A stretch of 14,064 nucleotides of DNA from Candidatus Fermentibacterota bacterium (GTDB lineage: Bacteria > Fermentibacterota > Fermentibacteria > Fermentibacterales > JCC-6): NCBI GenBank assembly GCA_030607835.1, contig JAUWJE010000015.1, positions 1 through 14,064 on the forward strand, read 5' to 3'. Shown piece after piece: positions 1 to 6,929 of this stretch. Every line of letters starts with the position of its first letter. The first letter of the stretch is position 1. The notes below the pieces were generated by a model. The model had not been told where the DNA came from, made no database searches, and saw nothing but the letters and a program-made list of their open reading frames with translations. The position numbers and the translations under genes were made by a program.

Positions 1-2
1 AG

Positions 3-458
3 ATAGCAGAAAACGAGGCAAGGGAACTTGCAGAAGAACTTGTCCGTAACAAATTGCACAGCTGGACAGCCAGATATATTCGGGAATTGAGTGAAGCAGG
101 CAGCAGAATCTTCATCCTTTCCGCTTCCCTTGAATACATTGCTTCAGTCGTTGCAGAGGAACTTTCAGTGGATCTTGCTTTTGCCAGTATGCCGCAAATC
201 ATTAATGGCAGATTCAGTGGAAATCTTACGGAATTGCGACCCTGGGGAAGGAACAAGGCCATACTGATGAAACGGATCTGCGAGAAAGAAGGAATTGATT
301 TCAGAAGCTGCATCGCGGTGGGAGATTCCTGGGCAGATAGATTCATCATGAAACAGTGCGGATCAGCAGTTGCAGTATGCCCTGATGGGAGGCTGCGAAA
401 ACTGGCTGAAAGTAAAGGATGGAAAATCATTAAGGGATCGCACGTCAGATGGGCGTAA
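3..458 (+). CDS. HAD-IB family phosphatase, C-terminal part (5' end outside window)
   Basis: The reading frame is open to the left edge, so the true start and HAD motif I (the DxDx nucleophile loop) lie outside the window; the first possible start inside it is a TTG at 54. About 151 residues are visible. Motif II is the Ser in ILSAS, motif III the Lys in RNKAILMK, and motif IV is the VGDSWADR stretch, where the acidic residues bind Mg2+. The order, spacing and the closing PDGRLRKLAESKGW segment match HAD-IB hydrolases (the SerB-like class of phosphoserine or related phosphomonoester phosphatases). The substrate cannot be told from this fragment. The stop overlaps the next gene by 10 bases, which suggests co-translation. 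The fold is well supported; the substrate is open. Confidence 0.85.
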   Translation: MAENEARELAEELVRNKLHSWTARYIRELSEAGSRIFILSASLEYIASVVAEELSVDLAFASMPQIINGRFSGNLTELRPWGRNKAILMKRICEKEGIDFRSCIAVGDSWADRFIMKQCGSAVAVCPDGRLRKLAESKGWKIIKGSHVRWA

Positions 459-1318
459 GAGCACTCGGCGCCTTCTCCGGTGGTCTTGACAGTATGATCG
501 CCGCGAAGGTGCTTATAGATCAGGGCATCGAAGTCGAGGTTGTTACATTTTCCAGCCCGTTTTTTGCGTCCGACGCTGGTCGAAAGGGAGCCATACAGCT
601 CGGAATTCCATGGCGGGAAATCGACTACTCCGAAACAATATTATCGCTGCTTTGTAATCCTCCCAGCGGGTTCGGGAATAACTGCAATCCGTGTATAGAC
701 TGCCATGCCGGAATGTTCAAAAAACTTGGTGAAATCGCTTCGGTTGAAGGATTCGATTTTATATTCTCCGGAGAAGTTGCGGGACAGCGACCGATGTCTC
801 AGAACAGGGGATCGCTTAACAGAGTCGCCAGGCTGTCCGGTTACAAGGAAATCCTGCTGAGGCCGCTTTCAGCAAGGCTTCTTCCTGCTACTGAAATGGA
901 GGAGACGGGACTTGTTGACAGAAGCAGGCTCCTTCGACTGTCAGGCAGAAGCAGAAAACCGCAGATACTGATCGCTGAGGAAAATGATCTTCAATACAAA
1001 GCCCCCGGAGGCGGCTGCCTTCTGACGGAACCGAATTATTGCTCAAGATTGAGAATGCTTATGGATATCCCGGGTCTGTTAACTGAAACAAACGCACATC
1101 TTATAAGATATGGAAGAATTTTCAGATTATCGAAGGATACAATAGGGCTTGTCGGGCGTTCAGAGGAGGATAACGAGAGGCTTGAAGAATTAGCTCTGGC
1201 AGGTGGAAAAGTCACTTTCGCCCTGTCTGATAGACCCGGTCCCACAGGAGTCCTGATAGGAAACAGAGATAATCTTGAAAAACTTGCATCTCTGGTTACT
1301 CAGTACGCTAAGAAATGA
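449..1318 (+). CDS. PP-loop sulfurtransferase-like protein (MnmA/ThiI-like) with C-terminal NFACT-R-like domain
   Basis: This 289-residue protein starts with an ATP-pyrophosphatase PP-loop, SGGLDS at residues 10-15, the AMP-forming site of tRNA thiolases such as MnmA and ThiI. A Cys-rich segment follows (C79, C82, C85, H86 in CNPCIDCH), and a further conserved-looking Cys lies at 190 in GGGCLLTEP; paired cysteines of this kind carry the sulfur in MnmA. Residues about 215-289 (GRIFRLS, VGRSEEDNERL, PGPTGVLIG) resemble the NFACT-R (DUF814) RNA-binding-type domain that accompanies a family of short MnmA/ThiI relatives. It lacks the C-terminal domains of true MnmA, so a role in RNA thiolation is family-based inference and the target nucleoside is unknown. 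The start is ATG 449, with AAGGGA about 11 bases upstream, inside the upstream gene. Confidence 0.85.
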   Translation: MGVRALGAFSGGLDSMIAAKVLIDQGIEVEVVTFSSPFFASDAGRKGAIQLGIPWREIDYSETILSLLCNPPSGFGNNCNPCIDCHAGMFKKLGEIASVEGFDFIFSGEVAGQRPMSQNRGSLNRVARLSGYKEILLRPLSARLLPATEMEETGLVDRSRLLRLSGRSRKPQILIAEENDLQYKAPGGGCLLTEPNYCSRLRMLMDIPGLLTETNAHLIRYGRIFRLSKDTIGLVGRSEEDNERLEELALAGGKVTFALSDRPGPTGVLIGNRDNLEKLASLVTQYAKK

Positions 1319-1404
1319 TTAACCTTGACAATCCAAAAAAAATAGACATTAATACTCTTCCTCAAGCGAAGGGCATCACTATGATCAAAAGGCGAATCCA
1401 GTAA
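1315..1404 (+). CDS. Doubtful 29-codon ORF, possible remnant of a helix-hairpin-helix (ComEA-like) protein
   Basis: The ATG overlaps the stop of the PP-loop gene as ATGA (1315-1318), a classic coupling arrangement. The product contains KIDINT followed by LPQAKGITMIKRRIQ, which recalls the start and the LPGIG...A..II core of a ComEA-type helix-hairpin-helix with the middle helix missing. In the same frame after the TAA come residues SEADLF, which recall the next conserved stretch of that family. This may be decayed coding sequence, a small coupled peptide, or chance. It has no dedicated Shine-Dalgarno site. A TTGACA box lies inside it. Confidence 0.25.
   Translation: MINLDNPKKIDINTLPQAKGITMIKRRIQ
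1325..1353 (+). promoter_or_regulatory. Candidate sigma70-type promoter upstream of the ABC exporter unit
   Basis: A perfect TTGACA (1325-1330) is followed after 17 bases by ATTAAT (1348-1353), which matches TATAAT at four of six positions. It lies about 145 bases before the first ABC gene. The rest of the 1319-1497 gap holds a small hairpin (GCGGA 1425-1429 with TCCGC 1435-1439, loop of 5) that lacks a real T-run. Confidence 0.3.
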
Positions 1405-1497
1405 TCGGAAGCTGATCTTTTCAGGCGGAAACACTCCGCATTGTTCTCCCAAAAGATATTGATACCGTCTTCACATTGATTTAAGGTTTATTTTACG

Positions 1498-3291
1498 ATG
1501 CACTTTCATTTTGACGAAATTCCAGATGACGCAAGCATTTCCAGAACATCAACAGCTGTTGTTCTGCGGAAAATGCTGCCATTCCTGAAACCGCACAAAA
1601 AAGCATTCGCTCTTGCCGCTCTTCTTCTTCTGTTTTCAGTAGCTGGAGAGCTTGCAGGTCCTCTTATTCTCAGGATGGTGATAGATAATGCAATTCCTCA
1701 GAAGTCAGTCAGAGATATAGTCTTTTACTCACTTCTGTTCGCGGGGACTTTTTCCTTTGCAATGATTCTTTCCTACATCCAGGTCATTATCGCAACGAAA
1801 ATAGGGTTGGCGGTTGTGAGAGATCTAAAGGAAAAGGTATTTCGCCATATGCTTTCTCTTTCTCTCTCTTTCTTTGACAAACACCCCACAGGGAAACTGA
1901 TGGCAAGGGTAGAGAGCGATTCGGAGAGGGTCAGGATGCTGTTCAGCGACGTTTCGATGGCTCTACTGAGAAATGTGGCAATGGTTGGCGGAACAATTGG
2001 TATCATGATGGTCGCAGATGCCAGTATTACGATATGGATACTTCTGCTTCTGTTTCCGGTTGCTCTTCTGACAGTTCCTGTCCTGAAGCATATGAGAAAG
2101 CTCTACAGGAGGGTGAGGGCCGCCTATGCCAGGATATCCGGATTCATCTCCGAATATGTCAGATCAGTTCCTGTGCTTCAGGTGTTCGGAGCGACGGGAA
2201 TGGCTGCCGGGAGAGTGCACCTCGAAGGAAAACGATACATTAACAGAGAAATACGTGCTTATTTCTGGGAATATGGTTTCTGGAGTTTTCTTGGGAGTTG
2301 TGAAATTGTTGCCGTGGTTATCATTCTTCTATCCGGTCGGGCAGGGGTTATCTCGGGAGCCGTAAGTATTGGAACGGTAGTTATGTTCGTCGAGTATACA
2401 AGACGTCTTTTTGGACCTGTGGTGATGTTCTCCGAAACACTGAACATGGTTCAGAGAGCTGCTGCCTCTGCGGAAAGACTGTTCGATATTCTTTCAACTG
2501 AAACCCTTACACCTGATGGTCATCTAGAGGAATCGGATTTCCCTGAAGACTGGACGGAAATCCGTTTTGAAAATGTCTGGTTCTCCTACTCAGAGAATAA
2601 TCAGGCTCTCAAGGATATCAGTTTCGCAATACCTAAAGGGAGGATGGTTGCTCTTGTAGGAGCAAGCGGTGGAGGAAAAAGCACAATTGTAAGCCTGCTC
2701 ATGAGATTCTACGAGCCGTCACAGGGAAGAATCACAATAGATGGAATTGATATTAGAGATTTTCGTCTTGATGTGTGGCGGAGGAGGCTCGGGCTTGTAT
2801 TGCAGAATGTGAATCTCTTTTCCGGAACACTCTCAGAAAATCTGACAGTTTTTAGGCGAGATGTTCCCGTAGAAAACCAGAACAGGGCACTGAGGACGAT
2901 CGAAGCCGAAGATATTCTGGAGAGAATTCCAGGCGGACTGGATGGAAAAATCAGCGAAGGCGGCTTAAATCTGTCAATGGGTCAGCGCCAGCTGATAAAC
3001 TACGCGAGAGCTGTGCTGAGAGAACCTGAATTACTCATTCTGGATGAGGCTACTTCATCAGTTGATCCTGGAACTGAAAAAAGAATACAAAGGTCTACAG
3101 ACCTTATCATAAAAGATAGAACAGCTCTTGTTGTCGCACACAGGCTCAGCACAGTTACTCACGCCTCAAACATAATTGTCGTGCAGCATGGAGAAATTGT
3201 CGAGCAGGGAAAGCATGATGAGCTTCTCCGACATGAGGGTGCTTACGCAGGCCTCTGCAGGCTGCAGCTGGAAGGAGGCAGCCATGACTGA
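1498..3291 (+). CDS. ABC exporter half-transporter, subunit 1 (canonical catalytic glutamate)
   Basis: This is a 597-residue fused membrane and ATPase subunit of the MsbA/MDR type, the usual size. Residues about 30-330 hold the type I exporter membrane domain with about six hydrophobic segments. The nucleotide-binding domain has Walker A GASGGGKST at 388-396, Q-loop Gln436, signature LSMGQ at 492-496, Walker B ending in Asp516 with catalytic Glu517, D-loop SSVD and switch His548. The signature departs from LSGGQ by a Met in place of Gly. A second half-exporter follows with an 8-base overlap, so the pair very likely assembles as a heterodimer in the inner membrane. Substrate is unknown; lipids, peptides and drugs are all exported by this superfamily. 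ATG 1498 is preceded by a weak AAGGT about 11 bases away. Confidence 0.93.
   Translation: MHFHFDEIPDDASISRTSTAVVLRKMLPFLKPHKKAFALAALLLLFSVAGELAGPLILRMVIDNAIPQKSVRDIVFYSLLFAGTFSFAMILSYIQVIIATKIGLAVVRDLKEKVFRHMLSLSLSFFDKHPTGKLMARVESDSERVRMLFSDVSMALLRNVAMVGGTIGIMMVADASITIWILLLLFPVALLTVPVLKHMRKLYRRVRAAYARISGFISEYVRSVPVLQVFGATGMAAGRVHLEGKRYINREIRAYFWEYGFWSFLGSCEIVAVVIILLSGRAGVISGAVSIGTVVMFVEYTRRLFGPVVMFSETLNMVQRAAASAERLFDILSTETLTPDGHLEESDFPEDWTEIRFENVWFSYSENNQALKDISFAIPKGRMVALVGASGGGKSTIVSLLMRFYEPSQGRITIDGIDIRDFRLDVWRRRLGLVLQNVNLFSGTLSENLTVFRRDVPVENQNRALRTIEAEDILERIPGGLDGKISEGGLNLSMGQRQLINYARAVLREPELLILDEATSSVDPGTEKRIQRSTDLIIKDRTALVVAHRLSTVTHASNIIVVQHGEIVEQGKHDELLRHEGAYAGLCRLQLEGGSHD
3272..3278 (+). 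promoter_or_regulatory. Shine-Dalgarno site that fixes the start of ABC subunit 2
   Basis: AAGGAGG lies 5 bases before ATG 3284, inside the last codons of subunit 1. It argues for 3284 over in-frame starts further upstream (such as 3176), which would place over 30 extra residues antisense-like within the subunit 1 sequence. The resulting N-terminus, MTEYRSYLKWIMGFWKPHKK, aligns in character with subunit 1 just before its first membrane segment. Confidence 0.8.
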
Positions 3292-5017
3292 GTATAGAAG
3301 TTACCTCAAGTGGATAATGGGTTTCTGGAAACCACACAAGAAACATCTTGTGATCCTGGTAATTTTCACTCTGGTTTCCACGGCTGTTGCCCTTAGCTTT
3401 CCGCTTGTATTTCGCTATCTCCTTGATAACGTTCAGGAAGTTCTTGGAGAAACTGAGGGTAGCGGGGAATTCCGGAAAATCATCCTCATCCTTGGAGCAC
3501 TTGCATTGGCGCGGTTCGTTGCGGGTCTCTATCCCGGAGCAAGGGCATGGCTCAACAGCAAGATCGGTCTGGATGTGCGTGACAAGGTTTTCAAAAGCCT
3601 GATGAAGAAGGACTACAGCTTCTGGAATGAATTCCGGCCTGGAGATATTACTACAAGGCTTACCGATGATATTGTTGACTATCCAAGGATTGCATGGTTC
3701 AGTTGCTCAGCGGTTTTCCGGGCGCTTGAGTCATCCTCAAGGCTGGTGTTCTGCCTGGGAGTTATGTTCTTCATGAGCTGGGAGCTTACACTGATATCTC
3801 TTGTACCCCTTCCGCTGATGTTTCTGATCTTCTCAAGGGTGGAACATAAACTTGGAAAAAGAGTGGAAGAGAGCAGGAAGGCTACGAGCCATACAGGTGA
3901 CCTGCTGGACAGCACTTTTGCTGGAATTCCCATAATAAAAGCATACAACGCGGAAGAGGGACAGGCTGGAAGACTTCGAGGTCTGCTCAACAGACGATTG
4001 GAAATAGATCTCTCAATAACCAGGCTGGTGATGATTCTTCATGGTGTATACAGTGTTATCGGGCAGGTGGGGAAAATAACAGTAATGCTGGTAGGCGGTC
4101 TGTTCGTTATCTGGAACAGAATCGGAATAGGTGAATTCTATGCGTTCTACGTTTACCTCGATATGCTTCTGGCGCCTATGATGGATATACCCAACCTGTT
4201 TGTGACCTCAAGACAGGCTTTTGCGTCAATAGACAGAGAAAAGGAAATACTTGATTTTCCCAATGCACCGGACTGGACCGGATCCGTTGGCATGGGAGCA
4301 TTATCCGGTCTTAAGCTCGAATCAGCCGGTTTCCGCTATCCGGATACCGGCGCTGGTGTTTCAGACCTGAACCTGGAGCTCAAAAGCCCTGGTATTTACG
4401 CTATTGCAGGTGAAGTTGGCTGCGGGAAATCAACCATTTTGAAAATGATTGCCGGTCTTCTTCCATGTACTGAGGGAAAAGTGCTTTTCAATGGAATCCC
4501 CATGAATGACATGTCAAAGGAAGACATGGTTTCTGAAATCGGTTATGTGCCGCAGGAATCCGTACTTTTCAGCGAAACGGTGAGAGAGAACGTTAAACTT
4601 GGCAGAAAGATCTCCGACAGTGTGATTACTGAATCATTGAGAATTGCCGGACTCGACGGGACCGAACTCGATGCGGGTCCTGAAACTGTCCTGGGTCAGG
4701 GCGGAATCGGTGTGAGCGGAGGACAGAAACAGAGAATCGCAATTGCCCGAGCAGTTGCAGGCAGGCCATCAATGTTCCTTCTCGATGACTGTACAGCCGC
4801 TCTGGATGCTGAAAAGGAAGAAGCCTTCTGGAGAGAACTTACAGCTGCCAGGCGAGACTCGCTTGTTCTTGTCGTCACGCACAGGGAAGCAACTGTAAGA
4901 CGAAGCAACAAGGTGATATTCATTCATGAGGGAAGATTGAACGCGTTTGATACCCATCAGAATCTTCTCAGGGACAATGAACTTTACAGACTTGTTCTCG
5001 CAGCAGAGATGACATGA
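3284..5017 (+). CDS. ABC exporter half-transporter, subunit 2 (non-canonical Walker B)
   Basis: A 577-residue partner of the preceding exporter subunit. The membrane domain spans residues about 15-315. The ATPase domain has Walker A GEVGCGKST (376-384), Q-loop Gln424, signature VSGGQ (477-481), Walker B FLLDD (498-502), D-loop AALD and His533. The residue that should be the catalytic glutamate is Asp502. In heterodimeric exporters such as Thermotoga TM287/288, one subunit carries this substitution and the ATP site it forms with the partner's signature is degenerate. Here the partner's signature is also altered (LSMGQ), so the two deviations fall in the same composite site, as expected for a genuine heterodimer. 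The gene overlaps subunit 1 by 8 bases and the radical SAM gene by 4 (ATGA). Confidence 0.92.
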   Translation: MTEYRSYLKWIMGFWKPHKKHLVILVIFTLVSTAVALSFPLVFRYLLDNVQEVLGETEGSGEFRKIILILGALALARFVAGLYPGARAWLNSKIGLDVRDKVFKSLMKKDYSFWNEFRPGDITTRLTDDIVDYPRIAWFSCSAVFRALESSSRLVFCLGVMFFMSWELTLISLVPLPLMFLIFSRVEHKLGKRVEESRKATSHTGDLLDSTFAGIPIIKAYNAEEGQAGRLRGLLNRRLEIDLSITRLVMILHGVYSVIGQVGKITVMLVGGLFVIWNRIGIGEFYAFYVYLDMLLAPMMDIPNLFVTSRQAFASIDREKEILDFPNAPDWTGSVGMGALSGLKLESAGFRYPDTGAGVSDLNLELKSPGIYAIAGEVGCGKSTILKMIAGLLPCTEGKVLFNGIPMNDMSKEDMVSEIGYVPQESVLFSETVRENVKLGRKISDSVITESLRIAGLDGTELDAGPETVLGQGGIGVSGGQKQRIAIARAVAGRPSMFLLDDCTAALDAEKEEAFWRELTAARRDSLVLVVTHREATVRRSNKVIFIHEGRLNAFDTHQNLLRDNELYRLVLAAEMT

Positions 5018-5988
5018 CATATAAGCCCGGCTACCTCAAATTACTTGAGAGCAGAGAGCTTCACAAGAGGATTATCACGCTTCGACATCATCTTGAGAAA
5101 TGCCGGCTTTGTCCCCGCATGTGCGAAGTTAATCGTATCGCTGGTGAAAGGGGATTCTGCGGAGCTGGTGTCACGCTGGAGGTTGCATCATCCTGTGTGC
5201 ATAGGGGAGAGGAACCGGTGCTTACCGGGAAATCCAGTGTTGGGAATATCTTTATTGGCCGCTGTAATCTACGCTGTGTTTTCTGTCAGAATCATACAAT
5301 CAGTCAACCTGAAGGATCCGTACAGTCGAGCTGGGGGAAGAGCTCAGAAGAAGTAGCTGAAATGCTTCTTGATTTTCAGGAACGGGAATGCAATACCGTC
5401 GGTTTTGTATCTCCGACACACTTTGCTCCGCAGATATTTGAGGCCGTTGCCCTTGCTGCTGAAAAAGGGTTGAGGATACCGCTGATTTACAACAGCAGCG
5501 GATACGATTCGCTGGAGCTTCTGAAAACACTTGAAGGTCTTGTGGATATATACCTGCCGGATTTCAAATACTGGAACGCTGATTACGCAGAGAAGTATTC
5601 AGCTGCCATAAATTATCCGGCAACCGCCAGGAAAGCTATACTGGAGATGCACAGACAGGTTGGCCGACTGCGAATCGATAGCGACGGAGTTGCTCTCAGA
5701 GGTTTGATAATCCGTCTGCTGGTCCTTCCAAACGGATTATCAGGCTCTGAGAAAGCATTGAGATTCATAGCCGAGAGGATCGGCAAGAATACGTTCGTGA
5801 GTCTGATGTCTCAGTATAACCCAGTGCATCATGCGAAAGAGTATCCTCTTCTTTCCAGAACTCTGGAACCTGAAGAGTACTCAGAAATTGAAAATACGCT
5901 TCTGTCACTGGGGTTCGAATACGGCTGGACGCAGGATCCGGTTACTTCTCCGAATAACTATCTTCCCGGAATTGATTTCAAACTCTAA
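5014..5988 (+). CDS. Radical SAM protein of the PflX type (pyruvate formate-lyase activating enzyme-related)
   Basis: This 324-residue protein carries the radical SAM cluster motif CxxxCxxC at Cys84, Cys88 and Cys91 (GRCNLRCVFCQN), which binds the 4Fe-4S centre that cleaves S-adenosylmethionine. An additional N-terminal group, Cys30, Cys33, Cys37 and Cys49 (CRLCPRMC...GFCG), may hold a second metal site. Conserved-looking stretches DFKYWNADYAEKYS, ILEMHRQVG and VSLMSQY are typical of COG1313 (PflX), whose substrate is not established; it is distinct from true PflA. No pyruvate formate-lyase gene is in the window, so a PFL-activating role is not supported by context. The ATGA overlap with the ABC subunit 2 gene indicates translational coupling and suggests, without proving, a shared pathway. 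Confidence 0.88.
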   Translation: MTYKPGYLKLLESRELHKRIITLRHHLEKCRLCPRMCEVNRIAGERGFCGAGVTLEVASSCVHRGEEPVLTGKSSVGNIFIGRCNLRCVFCQNHTISQPEGSVQSSWGKSSEEVAEMLLDFQERECNTVGFVSPTHFAPQIFEAVALAAEKGLRIPLIYNSSGYDSLELLKTLEGLVDIYLPDFKYWNADYAEKYSAAINYPATARKAILEMHRQVGRLRIDSDGVALRGLIIRLLVLPNGLSGSEKALRFIAERIGKNTFVSLMSQYNPVHHAKEYPLLSRTLEPEEYSEIENTLLSLGFEYGWTQDPVTSPNNYLPGIDFKL

Positions 5989-5997
5989 TCAGATTCA

Positions 5998-6026
5998 TTG
6001 ACCTGCTGTCGCAGGACATGTATTCT
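5998..6026 (+). promoter_or_regulatory. Candidate promoter with a palindrome in its spacer
   Basis: TTGACC (5998-6003), a 17-base spacer and TATTCT (6021-6026) lie about 50 bases before the start of the secreted protein gene. A perfect inverted repeat CCTGC-TGTC-GCAGG (6002-6015) sits between the boxes. It could be an operator, or a weak hairpin ending the upstream transcript, although no T-run follows it. Confidence 0.35.
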
Positions 6027-6074
6027 CATTAATAGTAGATAATTACTTAGCATTGAGCTGGAAGAGTGTATCCA

Positions 6075-6908
6075 ATGAAGTTATCACTATTTATGATTAT
6101 ACCCGTCTTCTGTATAGCGGTAGTGGGTCAAGGGCTGGAACAGACTGACTGGTCTGGAGGTCCCGGGGAGCAGGGACCGTTGTACTGGTTCGATGATACA
6201 TTCTGGACCAGCCAGCAGATAGACTGGTCTACAACAGGCAGAATAATTCTGGAATTCGAATGGACACAGCAGACTCTTTCTGAATCCAATCTGCCTGCAA
6301 CCAGGGATTTCCCGGATTCCGGTATTCTTGAATCAACTCTCGCGTGGGTGCCAATGGGAACAGACTGGGAAATCGTCTGGGGCAATATTGACTGGATTTC
6401 AAATGAACCTTTTAATACTTCTATCAGTTTTCAGCTTAGAACCGGAATGACTCCTGAAACGATGGGAGAATGGACCGATCCTATAACGGAATCAGGGACA
6501 TACCTCGGCGATATTCTCCCTGACACGATTCTTCTTATCCAGTACAGAGCAATTCTGAACACCTCGGACTCAAGCTTAACACCGGAACTGGAGTGGGTTC
6601 AGATTGAAGGCTGGTATCCCGGAGGAATAGAAGGTTCCACTCCCACCGCTGATCAAAATGAAACTCTTGCAATTTCACCAAATCCCTCGTTCGGTTCCGT
6701 TACAGTAGAAGTGAATCTGTTATCATCTTCCCGCCGCGTAAGCCTTCAGGTGTATGATCTTGCCGGAAAACTTATCGGAACAGCATTTGAGGGAGAACTG
6801 CAGCGAGGCTGCCATTCATTCAAGCTGAATGATCTTACTTCCGGAGTCTATTTCATCAGACTGGAATCAGATTGCACGAATGGCTTGCGGAAGATGGTAA
6901 TTCTGTAA
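6075..6908 (+). CDS. Secreted protein with C-terminal type IX secretion sorting domain
   Basis: A 277-residue exported protein. Residues 1-18 form a Sec signal peptide (MKLSLFMIIPVFCIAVVG). The middle, about 20-185, is rich in Trp, Asp and Thr (DWSGGPGEQGP, several W-x-I/V strands) and looks all-beta; I do not recognise its family. Residues about 198-277 match a type A type IX secretion C-terminal domain: ISPNPSFGSVTVEV, VSLQVYDLAGKLI, SGVYFIRLES and the final KMVIL. In Bacteroidota this domain directs outer-membrane passage and surface attachment or release. ATG 6075 is preferred to GTG 6066 because GGAAG (6060-6064) is 10 bases from the ATG but only 1 from the GTG. No secretion machinery gene is in view. 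Sorting-domain call strong, function of the body unknown. Confidence 0.85.
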   Translation: MKLSLFMIIPVFCIAVVGQGLEQTDWSGGPGEQGPLYWFDDTFWTSQQIDWSTTGRIILEFEWTQQTLSESNLPATRDFPDSGILESTLAWVPMGTDWEIVWGNIDWISNEPFNTSISFQLRTGMTPETMGEWTDPITESGTYLGDILPDTILLIQYRAILNTSDSSLTPELEWVQIEGWYPGGIEGSTPTADQNETLAISPNPSFGSVTVEVNLLSSSRRVSLQVYDLAGKLIGTAFEGELQRGCHSFKLNDLTSGVYFIRLESDCTNGLRKMVIL

Positions 6909-6911
6909 AAC

Positions 6912-6929
6912 TCCTGTTAATTCACAGGA
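6912..6929. terminator. Candidate bidirectional terminator between convergent genes
   Basis: TCCTGT (6912-6917) and ACAGGA (6924-6929) form a perfect 6-bp stem with a 6-base loop in the 21-base gap between two convergent genes. TTAATAAGTT follows on the plus strand and GTTTTACAG on the minus strand. The stem is short, so termination may be inefficient. Confidence 0.45.

Noticed and set aside
1850..1876. TTTCTC-rich tract in ABC subunit 1 as a phase-variation repeat
   Set aside because: The repeats are imperfect and encode a normal Leu/Ser/Phe stretch of the membrane domain; a slipped-strand switch is not supported.
3176..3283. Upstream start for ABC subunit 2
   Set aside because: It would lie out of frame inside subunit 1 and lacks a ribosome site; AAGGAGG sits 5 bases before ATG 3284.
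5014..5988. Assignment as true pyruvate formate-lyase activase (PflA)
   Set aside because: The N-terminal cysteine group and the later conserved segments fit the PflX group, and no pyruvate formate-lyase gene is nearby.
6066..6074. GTG start for the type IX-sorted protein
   Set aside because: The only Shine-Dalgarno-like sequence would be one base away from it; ATG 6075 has good spacing and starts a normal signal peptide.
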